Positions 1 through 5,801 of a DNA stretch of 5,801 bases are shown here, piece by piece. How positions within the stretch are numbered: the stretch's first letter is position 1; each line of letters starts with the position of its first letter. The stretch lies in the NCBI GenBank assembly GCA_041688515.1, contig JBDNHZ010000109.1, positions 1 to 5,801 of the forward strand, in the 5' to 3' direction. The notes beneath the pieces were generated by a model, which made no database searches, had not been told where the DNA came from, and saw nothing but the letters and a program-made list of their open reading frames with translations. This DNA comes from UBA6176 sp041688515. Its GTDB lineage: Bacteria; Verrucomicrobiota; Verrucomicrobiia; Limisphaerales; UBA9464. Both the position numbers and the translations under genes were made by a program.

Positions 1-22
1 CCCGATCAGTTGGGCGGCGACA

Positions 23-109
23 CAAACCATGGTAGCTGCCGACGCGAGGAGGCGGATGGACGAGTGCCTAGCATGGTTTGGCATCCGCCTCGTCACTTCG
101 GCAGCTACC
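23..109. repeat. Interleaved inverted repeats upstream of the lipoprotein gene
   Basis: Two inverted repeats are visible. The large one has 28-bp arms at 31-58 and 82-109 that match at 25 of 28 positions; the outer 12 bp (GGTAGCTGCCGA / TCGGCAGCTACC) and the inner 10 bp are perfect. The second pairs 23-31 (CAAACCATG) with 72-80 (CATGGTTTG) and extends to 12 of 13 matches over 23-35/68-80. The arms lie in the order A-B-A'-B', so the two stems overlap at 31-35 and compete or form a pseudoknot-like fold. A shorter partial copy (GTAGCTG followed by GCGGAT) lies at 124-136 and could pair with 102-108. No T-tract follows, so this is not a standard intrinsic terminator. It could be a small palindromic mobile element, a DNA cruciform site or a leader RNA structure. 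The rest of 1-246 shows no convincing gene or promoter. Confidence 0.8.
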
Positions 110-246
110 GCATCGCGCCGTTCGTAGCTGGCGGATCCCAGTCGGGCGGGGGCATGGCGGTGCTTGCCTGCCGACCGGCATCGGGTGTCCCCTTTCGAAA
201 GTTCTCCACACGCCGGTCTCCGTCGGTTGCCCCACCCCTGATCTTT

Positions 247-978
247 ATGAGGATGAATCCAGATGCCCTGTGCCGTCGGGGCGGGCTCCTGTTCGTGATG
301 GCAACCCTGCTGGTTGCTGGCTGTGCCTCGGACCGGACGGTCCCAGGTCCCAACACCCTTGGCAGCCGGGAGCAGCGGGAGGGATGGAAGCTCCTGTTTG
401 ATGGGAAGACGACCGGGGGCTGGCGGGGCTTTGGCAAGCCGGCTTTCCCCGACAAGGGATGGGTCGTCGAGGACGGCTGGTTGCGGCATGTCCCCAAGGC
501 GGGCGGCGGCGACATCGTCACCCAGGAGTTGTTCACGGACTTCGAGTTCGAGTTCGAGTGGCGGATTGCCGCCGGTGCCAACAGCGGGGTGAAGTACCTG
601 ATCGACGAGAAGCGGGGGTCTGCGGTCGGGCACGAGTACCAGGTGATCGATGACGCGCTCCATCCGGATGCGGCCCACGGTCCAAAGCGACAGACGGCGG
701 CGCTGTACGATGCCCTCCCGCCGCAGGCTCCGCCCATCCGGCCTGCGGGAGAGATCAACCAGTCGCGGATCCGAGTGAACGGCGATCAGGTGGGGCACTG
801 GCTCAATGGACGGAAGGTTCTGGGTTACACCCTGGGTTCGCCGGAACTGATGGCGGCCAAGGCGGCCAGCAAGTTCAGCAAGGAATCACGCTGGGGAACC
901 AAATTTCCAACGCCGATCCTGCTGCAGGATCATCAGGACGAGGTCTGGTATCGCAACCTTCGGATCCGGGCCCTTTAG
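247..978 (+). CDS. DUF1080 (3-keto-disaccharide hydrolase family) lipoprotein
   Basis: The predicted protein has 243 residues. The start at 247 was chosen because it opens a textbook lipoprotein signal: arginines at 10-11, a hydrophobic stretch at about 13-24, and the lipobox LVAGC with Cys26 as the lipidation site. Ala follows at +2, so the protein is probably exported and membrane anchored. The open frame continues upstream to about position 10, but those residues look non-coding. ATG at 253 is an alternative start; neither has a well-spaced Shine-Dalgarno. From residue 46 the protein matches the DUF1080/PF06439 pattern: GWKLLFDGKTTGGWRG, GWVVEDGWL (71-79), an alternating F/E strand (99-105), GANSGVKYLI (110-119), EYQVIDD (130-136), and a C-terminal WYRNLRI strand. 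The family adopts a concanavalin-like beta fold, and some members hydrolyse 3-keto-glycosides in oxidative sugar degradation. The substrate here is unknown. It is a single gene converging on the kinase, with no visible partner enzyme. Confidence 0.9.
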   Translation: MRMNPDALCRRGGLLFVMATLLVAGCASDRTVPGPNTLGSREQREGWKLLFDGKTTGGWRGFGKPAFPDKGWVVEDGWLRHVPKAGGGDIVTQELFTDFEFEFEWRIAAGANSGVKYLIDEKRGSAVGHEYQVIDDALHPDAAHGPKRQTAALYDALPPQAPPIRPAGEINQSRIRVNGDQVGHWLNGRKVLGYTLGSPELMAAKAASKFSKESRWGTKFPTPILLQDHQDEVWYRNLRIRAL

Positions 979-1012
979 GACGCATCGGGACACAGCCCCC
1001 GAGCCGACTGAA

Positions 1013-4000
1013 TTATGGCACTGAGCCCTTCGGCTTTTGCTCCGAGGACGTCACCCGTACGTTGAATGAGGTTCCACGGAGTTGGCAGAGCTCGATGGTT
1101 GAGTTTACCAAGGACTTCGCGCTGAAGCTGGCGGTGCGCAGCAGCTCGGCGGAGAGCTCCCGGAAATTGCCCTCAAACTCTTCGCGCGTCGTCGTGCCGC
1201 TAACCTCGGTCACCAGCAGGACCCGGTTGGTGGCCATCTTCGTGAGGTCCAATCGGGCGGCGACGCCGTAGATCTGGGATTGGTTCTGGTTCAGCGGTTG
1301 CAGAACGGCGATCGGGGTTCCAGCCCGGGAGAATTGCGCGAGGCCAGGTCTGGACGCGAGGACATCCCATCGCAGTTCGACGAACGTCTCGTTGTGGGAG
1401 CCATGGCCAGTGGTGGACACCCAACGAGGATCTCCGGACGAGAACACCGGAGAGACCGCGAGGGTGGCTTCGTACACCTCGCCGTTCGCGAGGCGGAGGT
1501 CGAAGAGAGTACCGGCAAAAGAGCGGGCCGGCTTACCAGGAAGCGGTCCGATGGGACGGAGATGGTCGAAGGCGCGTCGGGCGATCTGCGCATTCGGCAG
1601 CACAAATCCCATCCGCCACGTTTGCCGGCCCACGGGAAGGATTCGCCAGGTTTGGTTGCCCGCGTACGGCACCGGCTTGACGAAGGTCCCGTTGAACGGC
1701 GGGAAGAAGGTCTCGTTTAAGGATTCCTCCACGTCGCCCTGCAGTCGGGTCCCGGTGAAGCGCACCCGCAGCTCCGCCGAGGTCCGCTGGACGTCTGTCT
1801 CCACGTCCACGATCACGACGTTGTTGCTCACGCCGACGGGCACGCATTCGAACCTCACCAACGGCGTGGGCACGGCGAAGAACTGTTCGACGGCCCCCGG
1901 TGAGCGCGCTTCCTGCATCGTCAGGAACCGCGCCACGGCGAAGGAGACGAGGATGGCTCCCAGACCGGGCAGGGTTTCGCGGACGCCGTGCCGGAGAGCG
2001 GATCCCCTTCCAGGGGTCAAAGGGCGGTTGGAACTTCTCAGCGCAAATCCACCGACGGCGCAGACCAGCACCAACACCCATGATCCAATGGTGATGATCG
2101 CTTCGCTCCGACCGGGGTTCCAACTGGGGTCGTTCGCGATCTGGACCAAGGCCAACAAACCGAAGAGGGCAACGCCCGCGCCGAAGGCGAGCAGGGCCAG
2201 GCCCGTCCAGCTCCTCCACGTTCGGGGACTCGCCACGGAGGGATCGGCACGGGGAGCACCACGCCGAAAGAGCAGAATGAGGCCGACGACCACGAGTGGA
2301 GCCACCGGAAGAAACGCGCGCAGGACGGTGGCCCCGGTGGGGAAATGCAGGCCGTTGAGCGAGGTGGAGATCTCCTCGGATCGAGCCTGCGCCGTCGCGG
2401 CGGAGGTGGTCAGGGCAGCCGCTTCACCGGACTTCTGGGCCGCTTCCTTTTCCAACCGAATCCGGTCGACCGAGATCGCGGTGTTGTCGGCCTCGCCTTG
2501 GATCCGGTTCGCTGCGCCGCGCGCCAGGCCTTCCGCCGCCTTCAACTCCATCCACGCTGCCTGCTGCTTTCGGATCTCCGCGGTCAACACCAGGAAGCGC
2601 GCCCGGTAGATCTGATTCTCTTCCAGCAGCCGCGAGCTTCCCCATGCCGTCGCCAGAACCACCAGTGCGACCCCGATGGCCCGGCTGGTCCGGCTGACGA
2701 TGGGGGCGGGTCGGCCGCGGCGAACCCAAAGCCACCGCAGAAGCAGGAATGAACCGAAGCCAACGGAGAAGACGACCGCGCCAATCACTTGGCCTCCCGG
2801 TGGAGATGAGTCTCCGCCGTTGCGACTCCAGACAACGAACAGCACCGCCAGGACACCGCCGAAGATCATCGGAAGGTCCACGAGCGCCAGCAGGAGGACC
2901 CACCAACTGCTTCGCGACGTAGGCGTGTTCGGGGGTTGTGCTCTGGACGCAGCATTGCCCGACGCGACCGGTCCTCGCCACTCGGTGGTGTGTCGGCCCA
3001 TGCGCAGGCAACGCGGGCACCAGAGCATTCTTGCCGGTTTTCCGGCGGATCCGAAGCGGATCCCTCCCCGCGCCCAGACGGATTCGGAATGCCCGCATGG
3101 ACAGACCAGATGCCAGCTCATCGACTCCCGCTTCGCCGCCTCGGCCCAACGGGTGGGTAGTACTCCCTGAAAAAAGCGCTGCACATCGCTGACGGGAGCT
3201 TCCACGGTCGCGGAACCGGTTCCTGTTTGGTCCGACGCCGCTTCCACCTGGGTGCGGAACTCCGCGGCCGTCTGGAACCGCAACTCGGGCTTCGTCTCCA
3301 GTGCGCGGAGGACAATCTCATCGAGCCGCACATCGATCTGGACCTTGCGCGAGGGCGGCTGAAGTTTGGCGGCGGGCAGTTCGCCGGTCAGCAGTTCGTA
3401 GAGCACCACGCCGAGCGAGTAGATGTCCACGCGATGATCTGTGCGCCCGCGGTCGTTCTGTTCGGGCGCCATGTAGTGCGCGGTGCCGGGCGGCTGGCTT
3501 TCCGCCAGTCCCACATCGCCGCCATCGGCATGAAGCATCTTCGCGATCCCGAAGTCGGCGATCTTCACCCGGCCGTCCTTGTCGAGGAGCAGGTTCTCCG
3601 GCTTGATGTCGCGATGGACGATGCCGTGCTCGTGCGCGTATTGCAGGGCCTCGCAGACGGGCGGCACGACGGCGAGCGCCTGTTCGGGAGTGAAGCGGCC
3701 GGCCTTCATGGCCTGACGGAGGTTCACACCGTCCACGAACTCCATGAGCAGGAAGTAGAATCCGCCCGCCTGGCCGAAGTCGTGGATGGTGACGATGCTC
3801 GGATGGTTGAGAGTCGCCAGCGCCCGGGCCTCGTTAGCGAACCGCTCCGCGAACTTCGCATCCGCCACCCGTTCCGGTGCCAGAAGCTTGAGTGCGACGA
3901 GGCGGTTGAGGGACTTCTGGCGGGCCTTGTAGACCACACCCATGCCGCCACGCCCGAGGCATTCGAGGATCTCCAATTGGGGAAAGTGCGGTGCCAATAC

Positions 4001-4165
4001 GTCGGGAGGGACGGGTTTGCCCGGGGCCGCAGGCTCAGCATCAGCCTGCGTCTCGACCATCGCCTCTGCCATGAGGCATCGCGGACAAAGCCCGGCGGTG
4101 GCGACGGAGGGCAAAGCCGTGCCGCACTTCGGGCAGGAACCGGGCGTTGGCGAGGAGTCGTTCAT
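1013..4165 (-). CDS. Membrane Ser/Thr protein kinase (Hanks/PknB type) with zinc ribbons and periplasmic sensor-like domain
   Basis: The predicted protein has 1050 residues. The N-terminus carries a zinc ribbon (CPKC 11-14, CPRC 27-30). The kinase domain spans about 63-310 and is complete: glycine loop G71-R-G-G-M-G76, VALK Lys93, helix-C Glu112, HRDIKPEN (catalytic Asp186, Asn191), DFG 204-206, APE 233-235, DIYSLG 247-252 and Arg296. It should therefore be an active RD-type kinase. A second Cys module follows (C355-x-C357, C383-x2-C386). Hydrophobic spans lie at about 421-446, 459-479, 494-510, 611-633, 652-677, 686-709 and 731-749. Arg-rich loops at 481-495, 634-651 and 710-730 fit a cytoplasmic kinase with seven spans. 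This places an Ala/Glu-rich, coiled-coil-like segment (about 512-604) and the C-terminal 300 residues in the periplasm. I do not recognise that C-terminal domain. The start is supported by AGGA 7 nt upstream and by the zinc ribbon. The sigma gene lies 48 bp upstream, so co-transcription is likely. Targets are unknown; the sigma factor is the obvious candidate. Confidence 0.95.
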   Translation of the reverse strand: MNDSSPTPGSCPKCGTALPSVATAGLCPRCLMAEAMVETQADAEPAAPGKPVPPDVLAPHFPQLEILECLGRGGMGVVYKARQKSLNRLVALKLLAPERVADAKFAERFANEARALATLNHPSIVTIHDFGQAGGFYFLLMEFVDGVNLRQAMKAGRFTPEQALAVVPPVCEALQYAHEHGIVHRDIKPENLLLDKDGRVKIADFGIAKMLHADGGDVGLAESQPPGTAHYMAPEQNDRGRTDHRVDIYSLGVVLYELLTGELPAAKLQPPSRKVQIDVRLDEIVLRALETKPELRFQTAAEFRTQVEAASDQTGTGSATVEAPVSDVQRFFQGVLPTRWAEAAKRESMSWHLVCPCGHSESVWARGGIRFGSAGKPARMLWCPRCLRMGRHTTEWRGPVASGNAASRAQPPNTPTSRSSWWVLLLALVDLPMIFGGVLAVLFVVWSRNGGDSSPPGGQVIGAVVFSVGFGSFLLLRWLWVRRGRPAPIVSRTSRAIGVALVVLATAWGSSRLLEENQIYRARFLVLTAEIRKQQAAWMELKAAEGLARGAANRIQGEADNTAISVDRIRLEKEAAQKSGEAAALTTSAATAQARSEEISTSLNGLHFPTGATVLRAFLPVAPLVVVGLILLFRRGAPRADPSVASPRTWRSWTGLALLAFGAGVALFGLLALVQIANDPSWNPGRSEAIITIGSWVLVLVCAVGGFALRSSNRPLTPGRGSALRHGVRETLPGLGAILVSFAVARFLTMQEARSPGAVEQFFAVPTPLVRFECVPVGVSNNVVIVDVETDVQRTSAELRVRFTGTRLQGDVEESLNETFFPPFNGTFVKPVPYAGNQTWRILPVGRQTWRMGFVLPNAQIARRAFDHLRPIGPLPGKPARSFAGTLFDLRLANGEVYEATLAVSPVFSSGDPRWVSTTGHGSHNETFVELRWDVLASRPGLAQFSRAGTPIAVLQPLNQNQSQIYGVAARLDLTKMATNRVLLVTEVSGTTTREEFEGNFRELSAELLRTASFSAKSLVNSTIELCQLRGTSFNVRVTSSEQKPKGSVP

Positions 4166-4172
4166 GCTGGAG

Positions 4173-4176
4173 TCCT
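4173..4176 (-). promoter_or_regulatory. Shine-Dalgarno of the kinase gene
   Basis: On the minus strand, AGGA is followed by a 7-nt spacer and then ATG at 4165. This is the clearest ribosome-binding site in the window. It supports starting the kinase at the zinc-ribbon methionine rather than at Met32, and suggests that the kinase is translated independently of the upstream sigma gene. Confidence 0.6.
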
Positions 4177-4213
4177 GACGCGCTGGAGGAGTTTGGTTAC
4201 CACGTTGGTTTCC

Positions 4214-4966
4214 TCAACTTGCCAGGGCGGTGAACAGCGCCTGCATCTCCGTCTCAATCGCGCTGGAATCGTCCAGTGTGCCGGCTACCTCCTTGCGCAA
4301 GACCTCGCGGAACCGACGTTTCAGCCGATGGATGGCAACCTTGAGCGCGGTCGCATTCACGCCGCACTTTTCGGCCAGCACGGATTGGTCGCCGTGGGCT
4401 GCATCGCCGGTGAGCCAAGGTTTGACGAGCAGGAAAAAGTCGGCGCGCCCGTCGGCAGCACATTCCTCGCGCAGAGTCTCCAACGCTCGGGCGAGGACCG
4501 TGATCGCCCATTGCCGATCAAACGCAGCGTCGGGTGACAACGCATTTTCGTCGGCGATGGGCCTGCTCTCGCCGGTATCCGTGTCGTAGAGCGAGATGTT
4601 CTCCACGCCACCGCCGCGTTTGAGACGACCCGCAGCCGCACGCCGATGCGAGAGGAAATGTTTTACCGCCCCGAGCAGATAGGAACGAAAGCGGCCGCGC
4701 CCCTGCTCGGCCCGGTCGATGGCTCCCCCCGCCAGAATGCCGGCGAAAAAGTCGTGGGTTGTTTCCCGCGCGGCATCCGAATCTCGGAATTCGCACCGGA
4801 GGAACGCGGCGACCGGCTCGTAATAGGCCTCGCAGAGTTCCGCGAGGGCGCGCTGGCCGTCGGCGGATTCCGCCTTGGCCCGGCCCACCTGCGTCCAGCG
4901 GGTGGTGCGAAACGAGCCGCCAGACGTGGTCGCCGACGACGTGGGTTGGGTCGGTTCAGTGGTCAT
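4214..4966 (-). CDS. ECF-type sigma-70 family RNA polymerase sigma factor, kinase-linked
   Basis: From the ATG at 4966 the protein has 250 residues. The N-terminus carries FRTTRWTQV (19-27), close to the FPTTRWT-like opening common in planctomycete and verrucomicrobial ECF factors. Region 2 covers about 46-120: AYYEPVAAFLRCEF, then DSDAARETTHDFFAGIL (62-78), then GRFRSYLLGAVKHFLSHRR (91-109). A linker of about 120-150 follows. Region 4 (about 152-230) ends in a helix-turn-helix, LAEKCGVNATALKVAIHRLK (197-216), expected to contact the -35 element. Region 2.2 lacks much of the usual acidic DAED-like signature: the aligned residues are A65-A66-R67-E68, followed by T69-T70. There is no clear Shine-Dalgarno. 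The frame stays open upstream to ATG 5029 and GTG 5053, which would add 21 or 29 residues (MSHNRSAPKRQ...) unlike the family. The gene is first in a likely operon with the kinase. No anti-sigma is seen, so kinase control is the likely regulation. Confidence 0.9.
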   Translation of the reverse strand: MTTEPTQPTSSATTSGGSFRTTRWTQVGRAKAESADGQRALAELCEAYYEPVAAFLRCEFRDSDAARETTHDFFAGILAGGAIDRAEQGRGRFRSYLLGAVKHFLSHRRAAAGRLKRGGGVENISLYDTDTGESRPIADENALSPDAAFDRQWAITVLARALETLREECAADGRADFFLLVKPWLTGDAAHGDQSVLAEKCGVNATALKVAIHRLKRRFREVLRKEVAGTLDDSSAIETEMQALFTALAS

Positions 4967-5181
4967 CGGGACGTTAGGAAACCATGTCAGGGAGGCCTGA
5001 CGCTTTGGAGCAGAACGGTTATGGGACATCTTATCAAGGCGACCCTTGGTCACAGCCGTTTCGGCCCCCGGTCCGTCGGGTTTTGGTCGGGTGGGGGACG
5101 TGCGAGGACCGGGGATAGGGTCTTCATTCCGGAGGGAAGGCAGGGTTGAGCCCGGGATCAGCGAAGCGCCCCCCCGGGATG
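4967..5181. other. Non-coding region upstream of the sigma/kinase operon
   Basis: This stretch should hold the operon promoter, which would read leftward. I could not identify a -35/-10 pair or an ECF-type GGAAC motif with confidence. Open frames here are short and look like shadows. If the sigma gene starts at 5029 or 5053 instead of 4966, the first 63-87 bases belong to it. Confidence 0.5.
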
Positions 5182-5297
5182 GCGATGGAATAGTGGATCA
5201 ACCCCGGAGGGGTTGCAGGTCTGCAACCCCTCAGGCGAAGAAATCCATTTGGGTCGTATGACCCGGGGTAGCCCTTCGCTCACCCCGGACTCATCGC
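5182..5297. repeat. Compact multi-hairpin palindromic element
   Basis: An outer 6-bp inverted repeat (GCGATG 5182-5187, CATCGC 5292-5297) encloses three inner stems. The main one has perfect 12-bp arms, GAGGGGTTGCAG at 5207-5218 and CTGCAACCCCTC at 5221-5232. A small stem GGGTC/GACCC lies at 5251-5264. A third pairs CCGGGGT (5263-5269) with ACCCCGG (5282-5288) and has an inner AGC/GCT extension past a bulged C. AACCCC at 5200-5205 can also pair with GGGGTT at 5209-5214, so the middle GGGGTT can pair on either side. The layout is that of a REP- or MITE-like interspersed palindrome. I believe similar CCCCGGAGGGGTTGCA-type elements recur in this bacterial group, but that is from memory. It is flush with the tandem array to the right. 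The ends are approximate. Confidence 0.65.
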
Positions 5298-5404
5298 TGA
5301 AACGCCTCCGGAGTAGAAGGAACTGGGAGCCACCGCCTTGAATCGGCGGTGAACCGTGGGGCGCGGGCGGACGGTCCGTCCCCGCGTTCAGCCACGTCCC
5401 GATC

Positions 5405-5432
5405 GCGATCACACTTTATAAAGTGTGATCGC
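5405..5432. repeat. Array palindrome, copy 1 (AT centre)
   Basis: This is a perfect 28-bp palindrome whose half-site is GCGATCACACTTTA. Its centre is AT, unlike the other two copies. It overlaps a second palindrome, GATCGCGATC, at 5401-5410. As RNA it would form a long uninterrupted stem; as DNA it could be a dimeric protein-binding site or a cruciform. Confidence 0.9.
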
Positions 5433-5568
5433 CCTCCCGGATCGCGGGACTCCGAGGGAGCAGTGTCCGGATGCGCCCCGTCCTGGGGGTGGGGCACCGC
5501 CTCGAATCGGGGGAAAGCGTGGGGAGCGGGCGGGCGGTCCATTCCCGCGTTCAAAGATGCCTCGATCG

Positions 5569-5594
5569 CGATCACACTTTGCAAAGTGTGATCG
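5569..5594. repeat. Array palindrome, copy 2 (GC centre)
   Basis: This is a perfect 26-bp palindrome with half-site CGATCACACTTTG and a GC centre. The flanking GATCGCGATC palindrome is retained at 5564-5573. The extra outer base pair of copy 1 is lost because the base after the right arm is T. Confidence 0.92.
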
Positions 5595-5731
5595 TCCTTC
5601 CGGATGGCGGGACGCCGAGGGAGCAGTGTCCGGATGCGTCCGTTCCCTGGGGTGGGGCACCGCCTCGAATCGGGGGGAAGCGTGGGGAGCGGGCGGACGG
5701 TCCATTCCCGCGTTCAACGACGCCTTGATCG

Positions 5732-5757
5732 CGATCACACTTTGCAAAGTGTGATCG
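5732..5757. repeat. Array palindrome, copy 3 (GC centre)
   Basis: This perfect 26-bp palindrome is identical to copy 2, including the overlapping GATCGCGATC at 5727-5736. It lies 163 bp from copy 2, and the unit around it runs to the end of the window. Confidence 0.92.
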
Positions 5758-5801
5758 TCCTTCCGGATGGCGGGACGCCGAGGGAGCAGTGTCCGGATGC
5801 G

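Larger units (their letters stand above)
5322..5801. repeat. Tandem repeat array, 163-bp period, truncated by the window edge
   Basis: One partial degenerate unit (about 5322-5400) is followed by two complete units (5401-5563 and 5564-5726) and the first 75 bp of a third (5727-5801). Palindrome starts and the CACCGCC landmarks (5495, 5658) are both spaced by exactly 163 bp. The partial first unit is offset by 164 bp, so it has one indel. By hand, units 1 and 2 differ at 16 of 163 positions, while unit 3 is identical to unit 2 over all 75 visible bases. This pattern fits recent duplication toward the right and decay at the left edge. Each unit carries a perfect palindrome and a GC-rich spacer with TCCGGATG-like direct repeats. 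Since 163 is not a multiple of three, open frames through the array change frame at each unit, which argues against coding. The array continues past the window, so copy number is unknown. Confidence 0.93.

Noticed and set aside
10..246. Upstream extension of the lipoprotein reading frame
   Set aside because: It would bury the signal peptide and lipobox inside the protein, and it reads through the inverted repeats. The residues show no domain character.
985..1002. Possible bidirectional terminator between the convergent genes (TCGGG/CCCGA stem)
   Set aside because: The stem is only 5 bp with an 8-nt loop and there is no T-tract on either strand.
1392..2609. Plus-strand open frame of 405 codons opposite the kinase C-terminal half
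   Set aside because: The composition is low-complexity Arg/Pro/Ser/Thr with no recognisable domain, and the minus-strand kinase frame is continuous through it.
3227..4537. Long plus-strand open frame (436 codons) opposite the kinase 5' half and the sigma 3' end
   Set aside because: It is antisense to two strongly supported genes with intact motifs. Its translation is rich in His/Arg/Val with no domain pattern, typical of antisense shadows in GC-rich DNA.
5100..5160. GGAAT-like ECF -35 element upstream of the sigma gene on the minus strand
   Set aside because: It is a single weak match without a convincing -10 partner; short motifs of this kind occur by chance.
5291..5754. Several 80-112-codon frames on both strands within the repeat array
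   Set aside because: Their similar sequences come from the repeat itself. The 163-bp period shifts the frame each unit, and some starts fall inside the palindrome.
5322..5801. CRISPR array
   Set aside because: The 163-bp units are repeats over their full length, with no short repeat/unique spacer alternation and no cas genes in the window.

Overview
This is a GC-rich bacterial window. Three features point to the Planctomycetes-Verrucomicrobia-Chlamydiae superphylum, most likely a verrucomicrobiote: a DUF1080/3-keto-disaccharide hydrolase lipoprotein, an ECF sigma factor coupled to a Hanks-type Ser/Thr kinase with an N-terminal zinc ribbon, and dense palindromic intergenic repeats. This assignment is an inference from gene style, not from a database match.

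Layout. Positions 1-246 are non-coding and hold two interleaved inverted repeats. Positions 247-978 (+) encode the lipoprotein, a putative periplasmic or outer-membrane sugar-active enzyme. A 34-bp gap separates it from the convergent minus-strand operon. That operon reads leftward: the ECF sigma factor (4966-4214) comes first, and 48 bp later a 1050-residue membrane kinase (4165-1013). The kinase has a complete catalytic domain, two Cys-pair modules, about seven membrane spans, a probable periplasmic coiled coil and a periplasmic C-terminal domain of about 300 residues. No anti-sigma gene is visible. The simplest reading is a signalling unit in which the kinase senses an envelope signal and controls the sigma factor by phosphorylation. 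The region 2.2 acidic motif of the sigma factor is degraded and sits beside two threonines, which fits that idea but does not prove it.

Positions 4967-5801 have no credible gene. Next to the operon is a compact element with several hairpins (about 5182-5297). It is followed by a tandem array with an exact 163-bp period that runs off the right edge. Each period carries a perfect 26-bp palindrome. One copy differs from the others by a paired change at its centre that keeps the symmetry.

The two points most worth following up are the phospho-switch hypothesis for the sigma/kinase pair and the 163-bp palindromic array. All reading frames, alignments and counts were made by hand.
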